DNA of 64,000 nt from an uncultured Paracoccaceae bacterium (GCA_913061275.1 CAJXSR010000019.1:1-64000), one strand, 5' to 3'; shown: positions 9,187 to 17,819, counted from the stretch's first letter. Notes: generated by a model from the letters alone, not told the origin. A program made the numbers and translations.

Positions 9187-9384
9187 ATGGCAGTACAAAG
9201 CAATCTCCCGCTGAACGGCCCATCGTCATTTACCCTGCGAGGCAGGGGTGAAGGCAGATCTGATACGGTTACAGCAAAACCCACCCGCATGATGCGCAAT
9301 GGCATAGAAGCAAAGCGTATGAACCAGCGATTACCACGCGATCCATCAAAAATCTTTGATGGGCTGCAAACCTTATACGGGTAA
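9187..9384 (+). CDS. Possible small basic protein, unknown
   Basis: A 65-codon frame with a purine-rich stretch (GAAAGAG) about 8 bp before its ATG, filling most of the gap between thrS and the convergent MocR gene and ending 2 bp before the latter. The product is basic (RGRGEGRSD, RMMRNGIEAKRMNQRLPRD) with no hydrophobic segment and no recognised domain. It may be a real small gene or chance. The rest of the gap (9003-9186) shows no other gene. Confidence 0.35.
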   Translation: MAVQSNLPLNGPSSFTLRGRGEGRSDTVTAKPTRMMRNGIEAKRMNQRLPRDPSKIFDGLQTLYG

Positions 9385-9386
9385 TT

Positions 9387-10772
9387 CTAACCTTCAACAT
9401 CCATTGGCGGATGCGCCAGCAGCTTATCGATCTTGGTGAATGCTGCTCCCAGCATTTCTTTAGGAATATTACAATTAACTGAAATGCGCACCGCATGGGG
9501 TGTTGGCATATTATTAAGTGCAAATTCATCGGCTGCACGCACCACAATGTTTTCACGCTCACATGCGCTGGCAAAAGAAGAAGCCCGCCAACCTCGTGGC
9601 AAATTCAGCCAAATAAACGGCACATCGCGGCGCCACGAAATATCCCATTTGCCCATCAAATTAACGGTAAATTCCACCCTTTGGCCGACCAATTTCAAAA
9701 TACTCGCGCGTATGTTTGCAGCATCCCCCGATGCCAATAACGCTTCCGCAATATCCACAACCGCACGTGACACCCCAAAACTGGCCGTTTGCATAAAGCG
9801 AGAAGCGGTTGCAAATTTTTCTGGTGGGCACAACAGATACCCAAACCGCAGCCCTGCGGACACTGATTTCGAAATAGAAGACAGATACCATGCCCGTTCC
9901 GGACATATGCTGGAAAAACCAGGGTGCTTGGCGGGGCCGATACCCCAACAATCATCCTCAATTATCTGAAAATCATAATGACGGGCTAAATTGGCAATCG
10001 CCATACGCCTTTCAACGGGCATCTCACCTGTTGTCGGGTTCAAGACATTAGCGGATGTGAAAAAGGCTTTAAATGGTTTATTTTTGTAAACCTTTTCCAA
10101 AGCATCAGGCATCACGCCAAATTCATCGGTCTTCACCCCCAGCAACTCCGCACGCTGGCCCTGCACCGCATAGCGAATGCCAGGGTATGTAAGCGCATCA
10201 ATGGCAATAGGCCCTATTCCATCCGCCAAAACAGATGCTGTGGCCAATGAAATTGCATTTTGCCCGCCGTTAGTGACAACCAGATTGTCGGGGTTTGCCT
10301 GAATGTTAGAATATTCCATCCATTGGACCAAATGTGGATATATTGTATGGCGGCCCTCGCGCTCAGGATAATCTAAATACTGATCGACCTTAGTTTCAGC
10401 CACATGGATCATTGCGCGTTTAATGGCATCTGATTGACCAACATTTGTCGTGTTGGTGTTGCGCAAGTTAACCTTACGCCCCGTATTCATATCATGAAAC
10501 CGTTCAGGTGCTGGTATTTCCAACCGCGCCCCCGCAACAAATGTGCCGCGTCCAACAGTTGCTTGCAACAGACCTTGTGCAATTCCGTCTTGATAGGCAC
10601 GCGCAACAGTTCCAGGCGTTACTTTTATTTCCCACGCAAGTTCACGCACCGGTGGCAGCTTATCACCTGACGACAATACCCCCTTGGCAATGTCGGCCCG
10701 AAGTGCGGCAACGACCGCTTTATATTTAGGTCCATCAAAATCAGATAGGGATGGCTGCCAAATTGTACCCAT
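9387..10772 (-). CDS. MocR-type regulator (GntR DNA-binding domain fused to aminotransferase fold)
   Basis: A 461-residue protein with an N-terminal winged helix of GntR type (residues about 10-80: DIAKGVLSSGDKLPPVRELA...TPGTVARAYQDG) and a fold-type I PLP-dependent aminotransferase domain. The PLP-lysine region is WYLSSISKSVSAGLRFGYLL near residue 300, and IIEDDCWG carries the pyridine-binding aspartate. MocR proteins use bound PLP or an amine/amino-acid adduct as a signal rather than as an enzyme. It is divergent from a DUF1127 gene, and direct repeats of ATTGTACC...ACAATAT overlap its own start and lie in the shared promoter, which suggests autoregulation and control of the neighbour. Confidence 0.9.
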   Translation of the reverse strand: MGTIWQPSLSDFDGPKYKAVVAALRADIAKGVLSSGDKLPPVRELAWEIKVTPGTVARAYQDGIAQGLLQATVGRGTFVAGARLEIPAPERFHDMNTGRKVNLRNTNTTNVGQSDAIKRAMIHVAETKVDQYLDYPEREGRHTIYPHLVQWMEYSNIQANPDNLVVTNGGQNAISLATASVLADGIGPIAIDALTYPGIRYAVQGQRAELLGVKTDEFGVMPDALEKVYKNKPFKAFFTSANVLNPTTGEMPVERRMAIANLARHYDFQIIEDDCWGIGPAKHPGFSSICPERAWYLSSISKSVSAGLRFGYLLCPPEKFATASRFMQTASFGVSRAVVDIAEALLASGDAANIRASILKLVGQRVEFTVNLMGKWDISWRRDVPFIWLNLPRGWRASSFASACERENIVVRAADEFALNNMPTPHAVRISVNCNIPKEMLGAAFTKIDKLLAHPPMDVEG

Positions 10773-10853
10773 TACAATATTCCTATAGCGTTACAATGCG
10801 AATCTTTGTATCACAGCTATATCAGTACAATATAAATTGTACCATAACAATAT
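10762..10853. promoter_or_regulatory. MocR/DUF1127 divergent promoter with direct-repeat operators
   Basis: ATTGTACCCATTACAATAT (10762-10780) and ATTGTACCATAACAATAT (10836-10853) are direct repeats differing by one insertion and one base. The first covers the MocR start codon. The second also forms an inverted repeat with the preceding GTACAAT (GTACAAT-ATAA-ATTGTAC, 10825-10842). Direct-repeat operators between divergent genes are typical of MocR regulators. Confidence 0.6.
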
Positions 10854-10867
10854 AGAAAGCAAGGAAA

Positions 10868-11101
10868 ATGACTTACATTCATACACATACCGCTAAAATC
10901 GCCCTAAACCTTGGCAAACGGGAACAATTTCCATTGATCTCTCAATGGGCAATTCAACTGGAGAATACGATTGTGATGTGGAACGATAGGTACATTACCC
11001 GCCGACCTCTTAGTACAATGCCACATGCGTTATTGGAAGACATCGGTATCACACCAGAACAGGCCAAGCTAGAAGCAGCCAAGCCATTCTGGCGCGCATA
11101 A
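10868..11101 (+). CDS. DUF1127 domain small protein
   Basis: A 77-residue protein ending in the DUF1127 signature: a helix with WNDRYITRRPLSTMPHALLEDIGITPEQA followed by EAAKPFWRA. DUF1127 proteins are short, basic, often arginine-rich and have been linked in other alphaproteobacteria to RNA turnover and to phosphate and carbon metabolism; the role here is unknown. An AAGGAAA stretch precedes the ATG. It is divergent from a MocR regulator, a common pairing in the Rhodobacteraceae. Confidence 0.85.
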   Translation: MTYIHTHTAKIALNLGKREQFPLISQWAIQLENTIVMWNDRYITRRPLSTMPHALLEDIGITPEQAKLEAAKPFWRA

Positions 11102-11120
11102 ACACATAATCCTACACCTT

Positions 11121-11151
11121 TTGCGTGGTTTTTTACAGATTACCCACGCAA
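11121..11151 (+). terminator. Hairpin between DUF1127 gene and the convergent dehydrogenase gene
   Basis: An 8-bp stem TTGCGTGG / CCACGCAA with a T-rich loop (TTTTTTACAGATTA). The right arm overlaps the last codons of the convergent dimethylglycine dehydrogenase gene. It probably serves as a shared terminator region. Confidence 0.4.
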
Positions 11152-13560
11152 GCGTTCGCCTTTGGGATCAAAGGCGGGCGCATCCAACATCACCGCGCGG
11201 TGCGGTTTGCCCAAAATGGCCACATCGAATTCAGTGCCTGCTTTGGCGTGTTCGGTTTTAATAAAACACAAAGCCACTGATTTTTCGACAGAAAACCCAT
11301 ATGCACCAGAACTAACACGGCCCACAGGTGTGCCATCGGGTAAAAAGATCGGCTCACCACCTGATGCGTCGGCATTATCAACTTCCACAACCAGATTAAC
11401 CAGCATTTCACGTGGCGGCAGGTCTTTGATTTTGGCATAGGCTTCTTTACCCAAAAACTCTGGCTTATCCATTTTAACCAAACGATCCAAACCCACCTCT
11501 TGCGGCCAGTATTCGGGCGAATATTCACGTGACCAACTGCCATACCCTTTTTCAACCCGCAATGACCCTAATGAGCGTCCACCAACAGGGCGCACCCCAA
11601 GATCAGCACCCGTTTCAAGTAAGGCTTCATAAAGCTTCAACTGTTGATCGGTGGAAACATAAATTTCCCAACCCAGATCACCTGTGAAAGACACACGAAT
11701 GCCAATCGCCTCTATCCCTGCGATGGTGATTTGCTTCGAACGCATGAATTTCCAGTTATCATTAGACAGATCGGTTTGTGTCATCCGCGATAGCAATTCA
11801 CGTGATTTCGGCCCTGCAATGTTAAACCCGCAATAAGCCTCGGTAACACTTTCAAAGCTTACAGTATCAGGGCGTTCCACTGCGTTGAAATAACGCTGGT
11901 GATACCGTTCCGCGATGCCTGATCCGACCATAAAGAAATGCTCGTCACCCATTTTGGTGACCGTAAAGTCACCCGCAATTCCGCCACGCACACCCAGCAG
12001 TGGTGTCAGGCAAGAACGCCCCACCCCTTTGGGAACGTGATTAGCAATGATTTTATCCAACCATGCGGCGGAACCAGCACCTTTAACTTCGTATTTACCG
12101 AAATTTGAAACATCAATGATGCCCACATCTTTACGCAAGGCACGGCATTCTTCACCGACAGGTTCAAACCAGTCCTGACGGGTGAAACCATAGCTTTCTT
12201 TACCAACCTTACCTTCACCCGCAAACCAAAGTGGGTGCTCCCAACCGTAGTTCAGGCCAAACACTGCCCCCATAGATTTTTGTTTTTCAAACACAGGACG
12301 CAGGCGTGTATTACGGCCAGCATTGCGTTCTTCAAACGGGTAATGAATGGCAAAACGTTTGGAATATTGATCGGCAACTTTTTCCTTTGTGAACTTCTTA
12401 TCGGCCCAATGTCCAAAACGCGCGATGTCCCAAGGGAACATGTCAAACTCTGGCTCGCCCTCAATAATCCATTGTGCAGTCATCAAACCCAACCCACCAG
12501 ATTGAGAAAAGCCTGGGATAATGCCACAACAGGTAAAGTAATTTTTCAATTCAGGTACAGGGCCATAAAGCGCAGATGCATCAGGTGACCAAATCATCGG
12601 CCCATTGATAACACGTTTCACACCCGCCTCGGCGGCCACGGGAACACGATCCATCGCACGCATCACGTTGTCCATAATGCGGTCAAGGTCATCTGCAAAC
12701 AGTTCATGACCAAACCCTTGGGGTGTGCCCTCTTCTGCCCAGAATTTCAGGTTTTTCTCATAGGCACCAATTAACAGGCCATTGCCCTCTTGTCGCATGT
12801 AATATTCGCCATCACGGTCGGCAACTGATGCCAAACGGAAATCTAATGCTTCAATTTCTGGTATCGCTTCGGTGACAAAATACTGGTGTTCAGTAGGTTG
12901 CAACGGCATTTTGAAACCTGCCATTGCGGCAACTTCACGCGCCCAAAGGCCAGCTGCATTAATCACCCACTGGGTATGAATATCGCCCTTTTCAGTTTCC
13001 ACAATCCAACTACCGTCTGGTTGCTGAACTGTGCCTGTCACAGGGGTAAATCGGTGAATTTCAGCACCCATTTGGCGCGCACCGGCAGCATAAGCCATTG
13101 TTACACCAGAAGGGTCAACATTACCGCCATCTGGCTCATACATCACGCAACGGATACCATCAAGATTGATAAGCGGGTTTTTCTTTAACGCTTCTTCAAA
13201 AGACATCTCATAGAAATCCACCCCAAAATATTTCGCCTTCGCGGCCTGAATGCGCAACTGGTGTTCACGTTCTTCGGTTTGGGCCAAGTAAAGCGCGCCA
13301 GGTTGGAATATACCGCAGCCCTGCCCAGTTTCCTTTTCCAAATCCTTATACAGGTTCATCGTGTAATATTGCAGTTTTGAGATGTTGTTATGGTCGTGAA
13401 GCCCGTGCAAACCAGCGGCTGCGTGCCATGTTGACCCAGAAGTCAGCTCATCGCGCTCCAACAGAACCACATCCGTCCAACCCAGTTTAGCAAGGTGATA
13501 CAGAATAGAGCAACCGACAAGCCCCCCCCCGATAACAACCGCTTGTGCATGTGTTTTCAT
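11140..13560 (-). CDS. Dimethylglycine/sarcosine dehydrogenase (FAD domain fused to GcvT domain)
   Basis: An 806-residue oxidase/dehydrogenase of the DMGDH family. The N-terminal FAD-binding GGGLVG is at residues 11-16, and SGSTWHAAAGL holds H46, the position of the histidyl-FAD link in this family. The first ~430 residues form the amine-oxidising domain. The rest is an aminomethyltransferase-like domain that hands the one-carbon unit to tetrahydrofolate (FTGDLGWEIYVS, VRPVGGRSLGSLRVEKGYG). It should demethylate dimethylglycine or sarcosine to 5,10-methylene-THF. It lies 3 bp after a 75-codon gene and downstream of a Rieske oxygenase gene, so the operon fits stepwise demethylation of glycine betaine. 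Dimethylglycine is the likelier substrate, but sarcosine cannot be excluded. Confidence 0.9.
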   Translation of the reverse strand: MKTHAQAVVIGGGLVGCSILYHLAKLGWTDVVLLERDELTSGSTWHAAAGLHGLHDHNNISKLQYYTMNLYKDLEKETGQGCGIFQPGALYLAQTEEREHQLRIQAAKAKYFGVDFYEMSFEEALKKNPLINLDGIRCVMYEPDGGNVDPSGVTMAYAAGARQMGAEIHRFTPVTGTVQQPDGSWIVETEKGDIHTQWVINAAGLWAREVAAMAGFKMPLQPTEHQYFVTEAIPEIEALDFRLASVADRDGEYYMRQEGNGLLIGAYEKNLKFWAEEGTPQGFGHELFADDLDRIMDNVMRAMDRVPVAAEAGVKRVINGPMIWSPDASALYGPVPELKNYFTCCGIIPGFSQSGGLGLMTAQWIIEGEPEFDMFPWDIARFGHWADKKFTKEKVADQYSKRFAIHYPFEERNAGRNTRLRPVFEKQKSMGAVFGLNYGWEHPLWFAGEGKVGKESYGFTRQDWFEPVGEECRALRKDVGIIDVSNFGKYEVKGAGSAAWLDKIIANHVPKGVGRSCLTPLLGVRGGIAGDFTVTKMGDEHFFMVGSGIAERYHQRYFNAVERPDTVSFESVTEAYCGFNIAGPKSRELLSRMTQTDLSNDNWKFMRSKQITIAGIEAIGIRVSFTGDLGWEIYVSTDQQLKLYEALLETGADLGVRPVGGRSLGSLRVEKGYGSWSREYSPEYWPQEVGLDRLVKMDKPEFLGKEAYAKIKDLPPREMLVNLVVEVDNADASGGEPIFLPDGTPVGRVSSGAYGFSVEKSVALCFIKTEHAKAGTEFDVAILGKPHRAVMLDAPAFDPKGERLRG

Positions 13561-13563
13561 AAT

Positions 13564-13791
13564 TTATTCCTCTCGCCCATAAGCGACTAAAATTTTATGC
13601 AGTTCTTTGGCTTGGTCAGACCCAACCTCTAGGGCGAAAATATAGGCGTGGGTTAGGTAAAAACAACCTGCATCCACATCATTTGCGTCAATACACGACA
13701 ATCCCGCCTGTCGATATAATGATACTAGTTGCGCATAATCGTTTGCTTCATGTGCCACCAATAGGGCCGCATCAAGTGCTGCATCGTTCAC
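13564..13791 (-). CDS. Small helical (TPR-like) protein embedded in the betaine operon
   Basis: A 75-residue acidic protein predicted to be almost wholly helical, with a pattern resembling two TPR-like helical hairpins: ANDYAQLVSLYRQAGLSCID, then DVDAGCFYLTHAYIFALEVG, and a final DQAKELHKILVAYGREE. Its start overlaps the Rieske gene stop by 4 bp (13788-13791), and its stop is 3 bp before the DMGDH start, so translation is probably coupled to both. No signal peptide, cofactor motif or CxxC is visible. A role as an assembly factor or subunit of either enzyme is inference from position only. Confidence 0.75.
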   Translation of the reverse strand: MNDAALDAALLVAHEANDYAQLVSLYRQAGLSCIDANDVDAGCFYLTHAYIFALEVGSDQAKELHKILVAYGREE

Positions 13792-14957
13792 TCGGCTGCC
13801 ACCTGCCGGCCCATGTTAATCTGATTGGCCAGCCATTCATGAAACATATGCGTGGGGCTATCCATCACAGGTGCAAATTTACCCCCATCAAAGAAAATCC
13901 CGTGGCGGCCTTTTTGCATGCCTTCAACAACAAAGACATCCTCAAGGAAAACACCCTTCCATAGTACCGCATTTTTCTCGCGAAGATCAGAAAAACCATC
14001 ACCAACTGCGGTTTCGTTGGCATAGAAAATTTCGACATGCTCGACCGTTTGTTCTTTGGATTTGGGTTCTAGAAGAATTGCATATGTATGGTCACGCTGA
14101 ACACCCAGTAGAACATTCGGATAGACCGCTACATATTCGCCGCCCTCATCCCACTTATCCGCAAGATTTTCAAAATCTGGAAACACCTGTTCATTTTCGC
14201 CCTGTATTTGGCGATACACAAGCGTGCCTTGGCCTGAATATTTATGGCGCTCTTCCAGATGATAGTGATCTTCCAGACGTGAATAACTGTTCAACCCCGG
14301 ATGTACCCAAGGCAAGTGGTAGCTTTCACAATAATTCTCAACTGCCAGCTTCCAGTTACAATTCACATCCAGTTTAAATGAACTGTCATCACCGCTGTGC
14401 AACATCGGTTGGTCAAAATCTTTCCATCGCCGCAGCAGATCGGCATGTGCTTCTTCAAACGGTGCCGCTTTGCCCGAAACATTGGCAAATACCACGCCCA
14501 TATAAACATGACTGCTAATTTCGATCAGGCCCAATTCATTGCGTTTAATATCCTCATGAATATTCACACCTGGCCCACCTGCATGTGGCGTAGAGCGCAA
14601 AGCACCGTCCAGCCCGTAGCACCATGAATGATAGGGGCAACGAATGGTGCCGCGAATATTGCTTTTCTCACTAACCAAAATCATTCCGCGATGGCGACAT
14701 GTGTTTTGGTAAACCCGAACATCCCCGTCTTGATCGCGCAAAATCAGCAACGGCATACCAATAAAATCAACTGGCATTGCGTCACCTTTTTCAGGCACAT
14801 CCTTAGCAAAACCGACACCCGCCCAGTTGTTAAAAAGAACCGCTTCGCGCTCTTCCTCAAACACCCCATCATCGATATAATGCGCGTTCGGCAGGCCGCG
14901 CGCGACATTCACGGGCTTTGTTACTTCCGATAAATCAAAACTTTTAGATGCAGACAT
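13788..14957 (-). CDS. Rieske non-heme iron oxygenase, glycine betaine/quaternary ammonium type
   Basis: A 389-residue ring-hydroxylating-type oxygenase alpha subunit. The Rieske [2Fe-2S] ligands are C87-x-H89 and C107-x2-H110 in CRHRG...CPYHSW. The mononuclear iron site is N-Y-C-E-S-Y-H214-x4-H219 (ENYCESYHLPWVHPG) with an aspartate expected near the C-terminus (LEDVFVVEGMQ). This subfamily (GbcA/BmoA-like) hydroxylates an N-methyl group of glycine betaine or related compounds, releasing formaldehyde and dimethylglycine. The downstream DMGDH gene supports that. The NAD(P)H-dependent ferredoxin reductase partner is not in the window. The gene is preceded by a co-directional LysR gene, 83 bp upstream. 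Confidence 0.88.
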   Translation of the reverse strand: MSASKSFDLSEVTKPVNVARGLPNAHYIDDGVFEEEREAVLFNNWAGVGFAKDVPEKGDAMPVDFIGMPLLILRDQDGDVRVYQNTCRHRGMILVSEKSNIRGTIRCPYHSWCYGLDGALRSTPHAGGPGVNIHEDIKRNELGLIEISSHVYMGVVFANVSGKAAPFEEAHADLLRRWKDFDQPMLHSGDDSSFKLDVNCNWKLAVENYCESYHLPWVHPGLNSYSRLEDHYHLEERHKYSGQGTLVYRQIQGENEQVFPDFENLADKWDEGGEYVAVYPNVLLGVQRDHTYAILLEPKSKEQTVEHVEIFYANETAVGDGFSDLREKNAVLWKGVFLEDVFVVEGMQKGRHGIFFDGGKFAPVMDSPTHMFHEWLANQINMGRQVAAE

Positions 14958-15040
14958 AATACGTACTCCCTTATGTGGTGCTTTTCATGTCATCGCGCCC
15001 ATCGCAATGCAGAAAGAATTTGACTTTAGATGAATTAAAT

Positions 15041-15928
15041 TCACTCAAGATTTTCAACCAACCAACTGCTGAAACTTCTCACCTCAGGCCGCTGTTTACT
15101 ACCGCTTTTGAAGATCAAGTAAAACGCGCCGGGTGCATCAATAGAAAGAGCAGAATATTCAATAAGTTTACCGCTATCCAACAAGGGTTGCACCAGCCGT
15201 TTCCAACCTAAAACAATGCCCGTTCCATCTTGGGCCAACTGTAGCGCAATGGTGTAATTATTTACGCGTTGCTGCGTTGAAATTGGGCCAGAATACCCAA
15301 ACGATTTAAACCAGTTTGGCCAATTCGTCCAGTTGGTTTCAGCCGCGTCCATATGAATAAGCGGGGCTTGCGCCAATGTGTTAATATCGCCATCACAGTC
15401 ATGCGAAAACGTCGGGCTGCAGAGCGGAATTAGTTTATCTCCGAATAGTTTTACGGCATCTTCTTTTGGGGGCTCAAGCGCATATTCTATTATTAAATCT
15501 GGTTGCAATGGCCGCACAAATGGACGGTCGCGCACATTTTGGTTGACCATTACATCCCCATGCGATCGCCAAAATTGTGTAACGCGCGGCGTCAACCAAA
15601 GGGATGACACAGCCGTTGTAGCCCCGATGGTTAACTGGGGTATTTCTTGTTTCAAACGCAACTGGCGAACCGTGTTAGACAGGGCCGTAAAATTAGCGGT
15701 TAAAGCCTTTCTTAAATCTTGGCCGTCCGGGGTTAACTTAACCAGTCGGTGCCCCCTTTCAAACAGACGCAAACCTAGGTCTTGTTCCAAAGACTTTACC
15801 TGATGACTTATCGCACTTGTCGTGACGTTTAATTCAGCCGCCGCCACCTTAAAAGAACCACACCTTGCGGCGCATTCAAAAGTTGCAAGCATTTTTAGCG
15901 ATGGCAGGTCGTAATGTCGTTGGGCCAC
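15041..15928 (-). CDS. LysR-family transcriptional regulator
   Basis: A 295-residue LysR regulator of the GcvA-like subgroup. The winged helix covers residues 9-66 (MLATFECAARCGSFKVAAAEL, then TTSAISHQVKSLEQDLG). The substrate-binding domain follows from about residue 95 (LTIGATTAVSSLWLTPRVTQF). It lies upstream of and co-directional with the Rieske-TPR-DMGDH genes, with an 83-bp gap that could hold their promoter, so it may control them. It could also regulate the divergent DUF952-pyrD unit starting at 16073. Effector unknown. Confidence 0.85.
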   Translation of the reverse strand: MAQRHYDLPSLKMLATFECAARCGSFKVAAAELNVTTSAISHQVKSLEQDLGLRLFERGHRLVKLTPDGQDLRKALTANFTALSNTVRQLRLKQEIPQLTIGATTAVSSLWLTPRVTQFWRSHGDVMVNQNVRDRPFVRPLQPDLIIEYALEPPKEDAVKLFGDKLIPLCSPTFSHDCDGDINTLAQAPLIHMDAAETNWTNWPNWFKSFGYSGPISTQQRVNNYTIALQLAQDGTGIVLGWKRLVQPLLDSGKLIEYSALSIDAPGAFYLIFKSGSKQRPEVRSFSSWLVENLE

Positions 15929-16072
15929 AATAGTTCCGATGATCTAATTTCACCTAAAAGACATCAGAACCATCACATTTGCAAGCCTGCGCATATAAAC
16001 TTGTTAACGCTATTCGACACAGTGAATCGCTTTATACTTGACCTATCTATCGCCGCGCTGCATCTGACGATT

Positions 16073-16411
16073 ATGTTGATATATAAAATCTTACGCAAAG
16101 CCGAAGGGGCAGCATTTCACGACAAAGGTGAAACGGCTGGCGCACCCGTTGATTTGCAAGATGGCTTCATTCATTTTTCCACCGCTGAACAGGCTGCAGA
16201 AACTGCTGCAAAACACTTTGCAGGCGAAGGTAATTTGACGCTTTTGGCTTGCGACGAAACCCAATTTGGCGATGATTTAAAATGGGAACCCTCACGCAGC
16301 GGGGCGTTATTTCCCCATCTTTTTCGCAGTTTGAAAACTACAGATGTACTATGGGAAAAACCTTTGCCGTATTGTGATAATTCACATCAGTTCCCAAAGG
16401 AAATGGTATGA
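16073..16411 (+). CDS. DUF952 domain protein
   Basis: A 112-residue protein with the DUF952 layout: LIYKILRKAEGAAF at the start, DLQDGFIHFSTAEQAAETAAKHF, a central LTLLACDETQF and a C-terminal ALFPHLFRSL segment. Glutathione S-transferase genes and this family are frequent neighbours, and one is present four genes on. The open frame extends upstream to 15914, but that part reads through the LysR start region, so ATG 16073 was chosen. The end overlaps pyrD by 4 bp. Molecular function is unknown; the fold suggests ADP-ribosyl-transferase-like or ligand-binding roles, which is not shown here. Confidence 0.75.
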   Translation: MLIYKILRKAEGAAFHDKGETAGAPVDLQDGFIHFSTAEQAAETAAKHFAGEGNLTLLACDETQFGDDLKWEPSRSGALFPHLFRSLKTTDVLWEKPLPYCDNSHQFPKEMV

Positions 16412-17466
16412 GCTTAATAGAAAAAATTGGCCTGTCCGTTGTTAACCGTATAGACCCAGAACTGGGTCATAAGCTGGCTGTCTCATCGCTTAATATGGGG
16501 CTGATTTCTGGCAATGGCCCTTATACATCAGCGCGCTTGCGTACAACGGTTGCAGGGCTAGATCTGCCCAACCCTGTTGGATTGGCGGCTGGTTTTGATA
16601 AAAATGCACAGGCCATTGCCCCCCTTTTAAAAGCAGGCTTTGGATTTATCGAGGTAGGTGCTGCAACACCCAAACCACAGATCGGCAACCCAAAACCGCG
16701 CCTATTTCGCCTGACCCAAGACAATGCCTCTATTAATCGGTTTGGGTTTAACAACGAAGGCATGAAAGCAATCGCCAATCGTTTATCCCAAAGATCAGAT
16801 ACAGGCATTGTGGGTATAAATCTTGGCGCCAATAAAACCAGTTCGCACCGCGCAATAGACTATGTCAAAGTTCTAGAGGTTTGCGGGCCTTATGTGGATT
16901 TTGCCACCATTAATGTATCGTCCCCCAACACAGAAAAACTGCGTGACCTTCAGGGCCGCAGTGCGCTAACTGCCCTTGTTGCAGGTGTTATGGAAACACG
17001 CGATCAGTTGGATGTAAAAGTTCCGATCTTCCTGAAAGTAGCCCCTGATCTAACCCCCCAAGATATAGAAGACATTTCCTATGTCGCGCGCATGTCGCGA
17101 ATAGATGCGGTAATTGCCACCAACACAACTGTCACACGTAACGGGTTGGTAAGTGCGCACGCGCATGAAATGGGCGGGCTGTCAGGTGCGCCGCTGTTTG
17201 ATATGTCGACGCAAGTTCTGGCACAGTTTTCCGCATTGCTTGGCGATGAAGTACCCTTAATTGGGGTTGGCGGCATTGCAACCGCTGAACAGGCTTATGC
17301 CAAAATAAAAGCAGGTGCCAGTGCCGTGCAGTTATATACGGCACTTGTTTATGGCGGTTTTTCACTGGTCACTCAAATTGCACGCGGGTTGGACAATCTG
17401 CTTGAACAGGATGGGTATGACCATATTTCACAGGCCATTGGCATAGAAAGGGATAAATATCTATGA
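16408..17466 (+). CDS. pyrD: Dihydroorotate dehydrogenase (quinone), class 2
   Basis: A 352-residue FMN enzyme of pyrimidine synthesis that oxidises dihydroorotate to orotate and passes electrons to the quinone pool at the inner membrane. Class 2 features are an N-terminal membrane-binding extension (residues 1-45), NPVGLAAGFDKNA, GVGAATPKPQ-type FMN contacts (here EVGAATPKPQIGNPKPRLFR), and the serine-base loop NVSSPNTEKLRDLQ near residue 170. A C-terminal IGVGGIATAEQAYAKIKAGA phosphate-binding region follows. It overlaps the preceding DUF952 gene and the following arsC gene by 4 bp each, so four genes form one unit. Confidence 0.97.
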   Translation: MSLIEKIGLSVVNRIDPELGHKLAVSSLNMGLISGNGPYTSARLRTTVAGLDLPNPVGLAAGFDKNAQAIAPLLKAGFGFIEVGAATPKPQIGNPKPRLFRLTQDNASINRFGFNNEGMKAIANRLSQRSDTGIVGINLGANKTSSHRAIDYVKVLEVCGPYVDFATINVSSPNTEKLRDLQGRSALTALVAGVMETRDQLDVKVPIFLKVAPDLTPQDIEDISYVARMSRIDAVIATNTTVTRNGLVSAHAHEMGGLSGAPLFDMSTQVLAQFSALLGDEVPLIGVGGIATAEQAYAKIKAGASAVQLYTALVYGGFSLVTQIARGLDNLLEQDGYDHISQAIGIERDKYL

Positions 17467-17819
17467 TCCAACCAACCATATGGCACAATCCAAGATGTTC
17501 CAAATCACGCCAGACTTTGCAACTGCTATTAGATAATGGATATGACCCTATTATCGTGGATTACGTAATTTCTGCCCCCAGCAAGACAGAAATTATGGTG
17601 GCGCTTAAATTGTTGGGTATGAATGCTGTTGATCTGATACGCACAAGCGACAAACGCTTTGCAGAGGCGGGCCTGTCAAAGTCCGATATAGACGCGGTTT
17701 TAATCAATGCGATGGCCGAACAGCCGATTTTAATCGAACGCCCAGTTGTTATTCATAACGGTAAAGCCGCCATAGGCCGCCCACCAGAGGCAGTTTTAGA
17801 GATACTAAAAGATGATTAA
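17463..17819 (+). CDS. arsC: ArsC-family (glutaredoxin-type) arsenate reductase-like protein
   Basis: A 118-residue thioredoxin-fold protein with the catalytic cysteine C12 in HNPRCSKSRQTL and the terminal VIHNGKAAIGRPPEAVLEIL region of the ArsC/SpxA-like family. True ArsC enzymes reduce arsenate to arsenite using glutathione and glutaredoxin. Members of this family outside ars operons may have other thiol roles. No ars regulator or arsenite pump is adjacent; the neighbours are pyrD (4-bp overlap) and a glutathione S-transferase (8-bp overlap), which point to thiol metabolism. Confidence 0.85.
   Translation: MIQPTIWHNPRCSKSRQTLQLLLDNGYDPIIVDYVISAPSKTEIMVALKLLGMNAVDLIRTSDKRFAEAGLSKSDIDAVLINAMAEQPILIERPVVIHNGKAAIGRPPEAVLEILKDD

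Noticed and set aside
9433-9969. 178-codon plus-strand frame opposite the MocR gene
   Set aside because: Antisense to the aminotransferase domain; no ribosome site or domain.
17463-17819. Arsenic-resistance cluster around arsC
   Set aside because: No arsR, arsB/acr3 or arsH gene is near; neighbours are pyrD and a GST. The nearby ArsP_2-type exporter at 20.8 kb belongs to a different family and operon.
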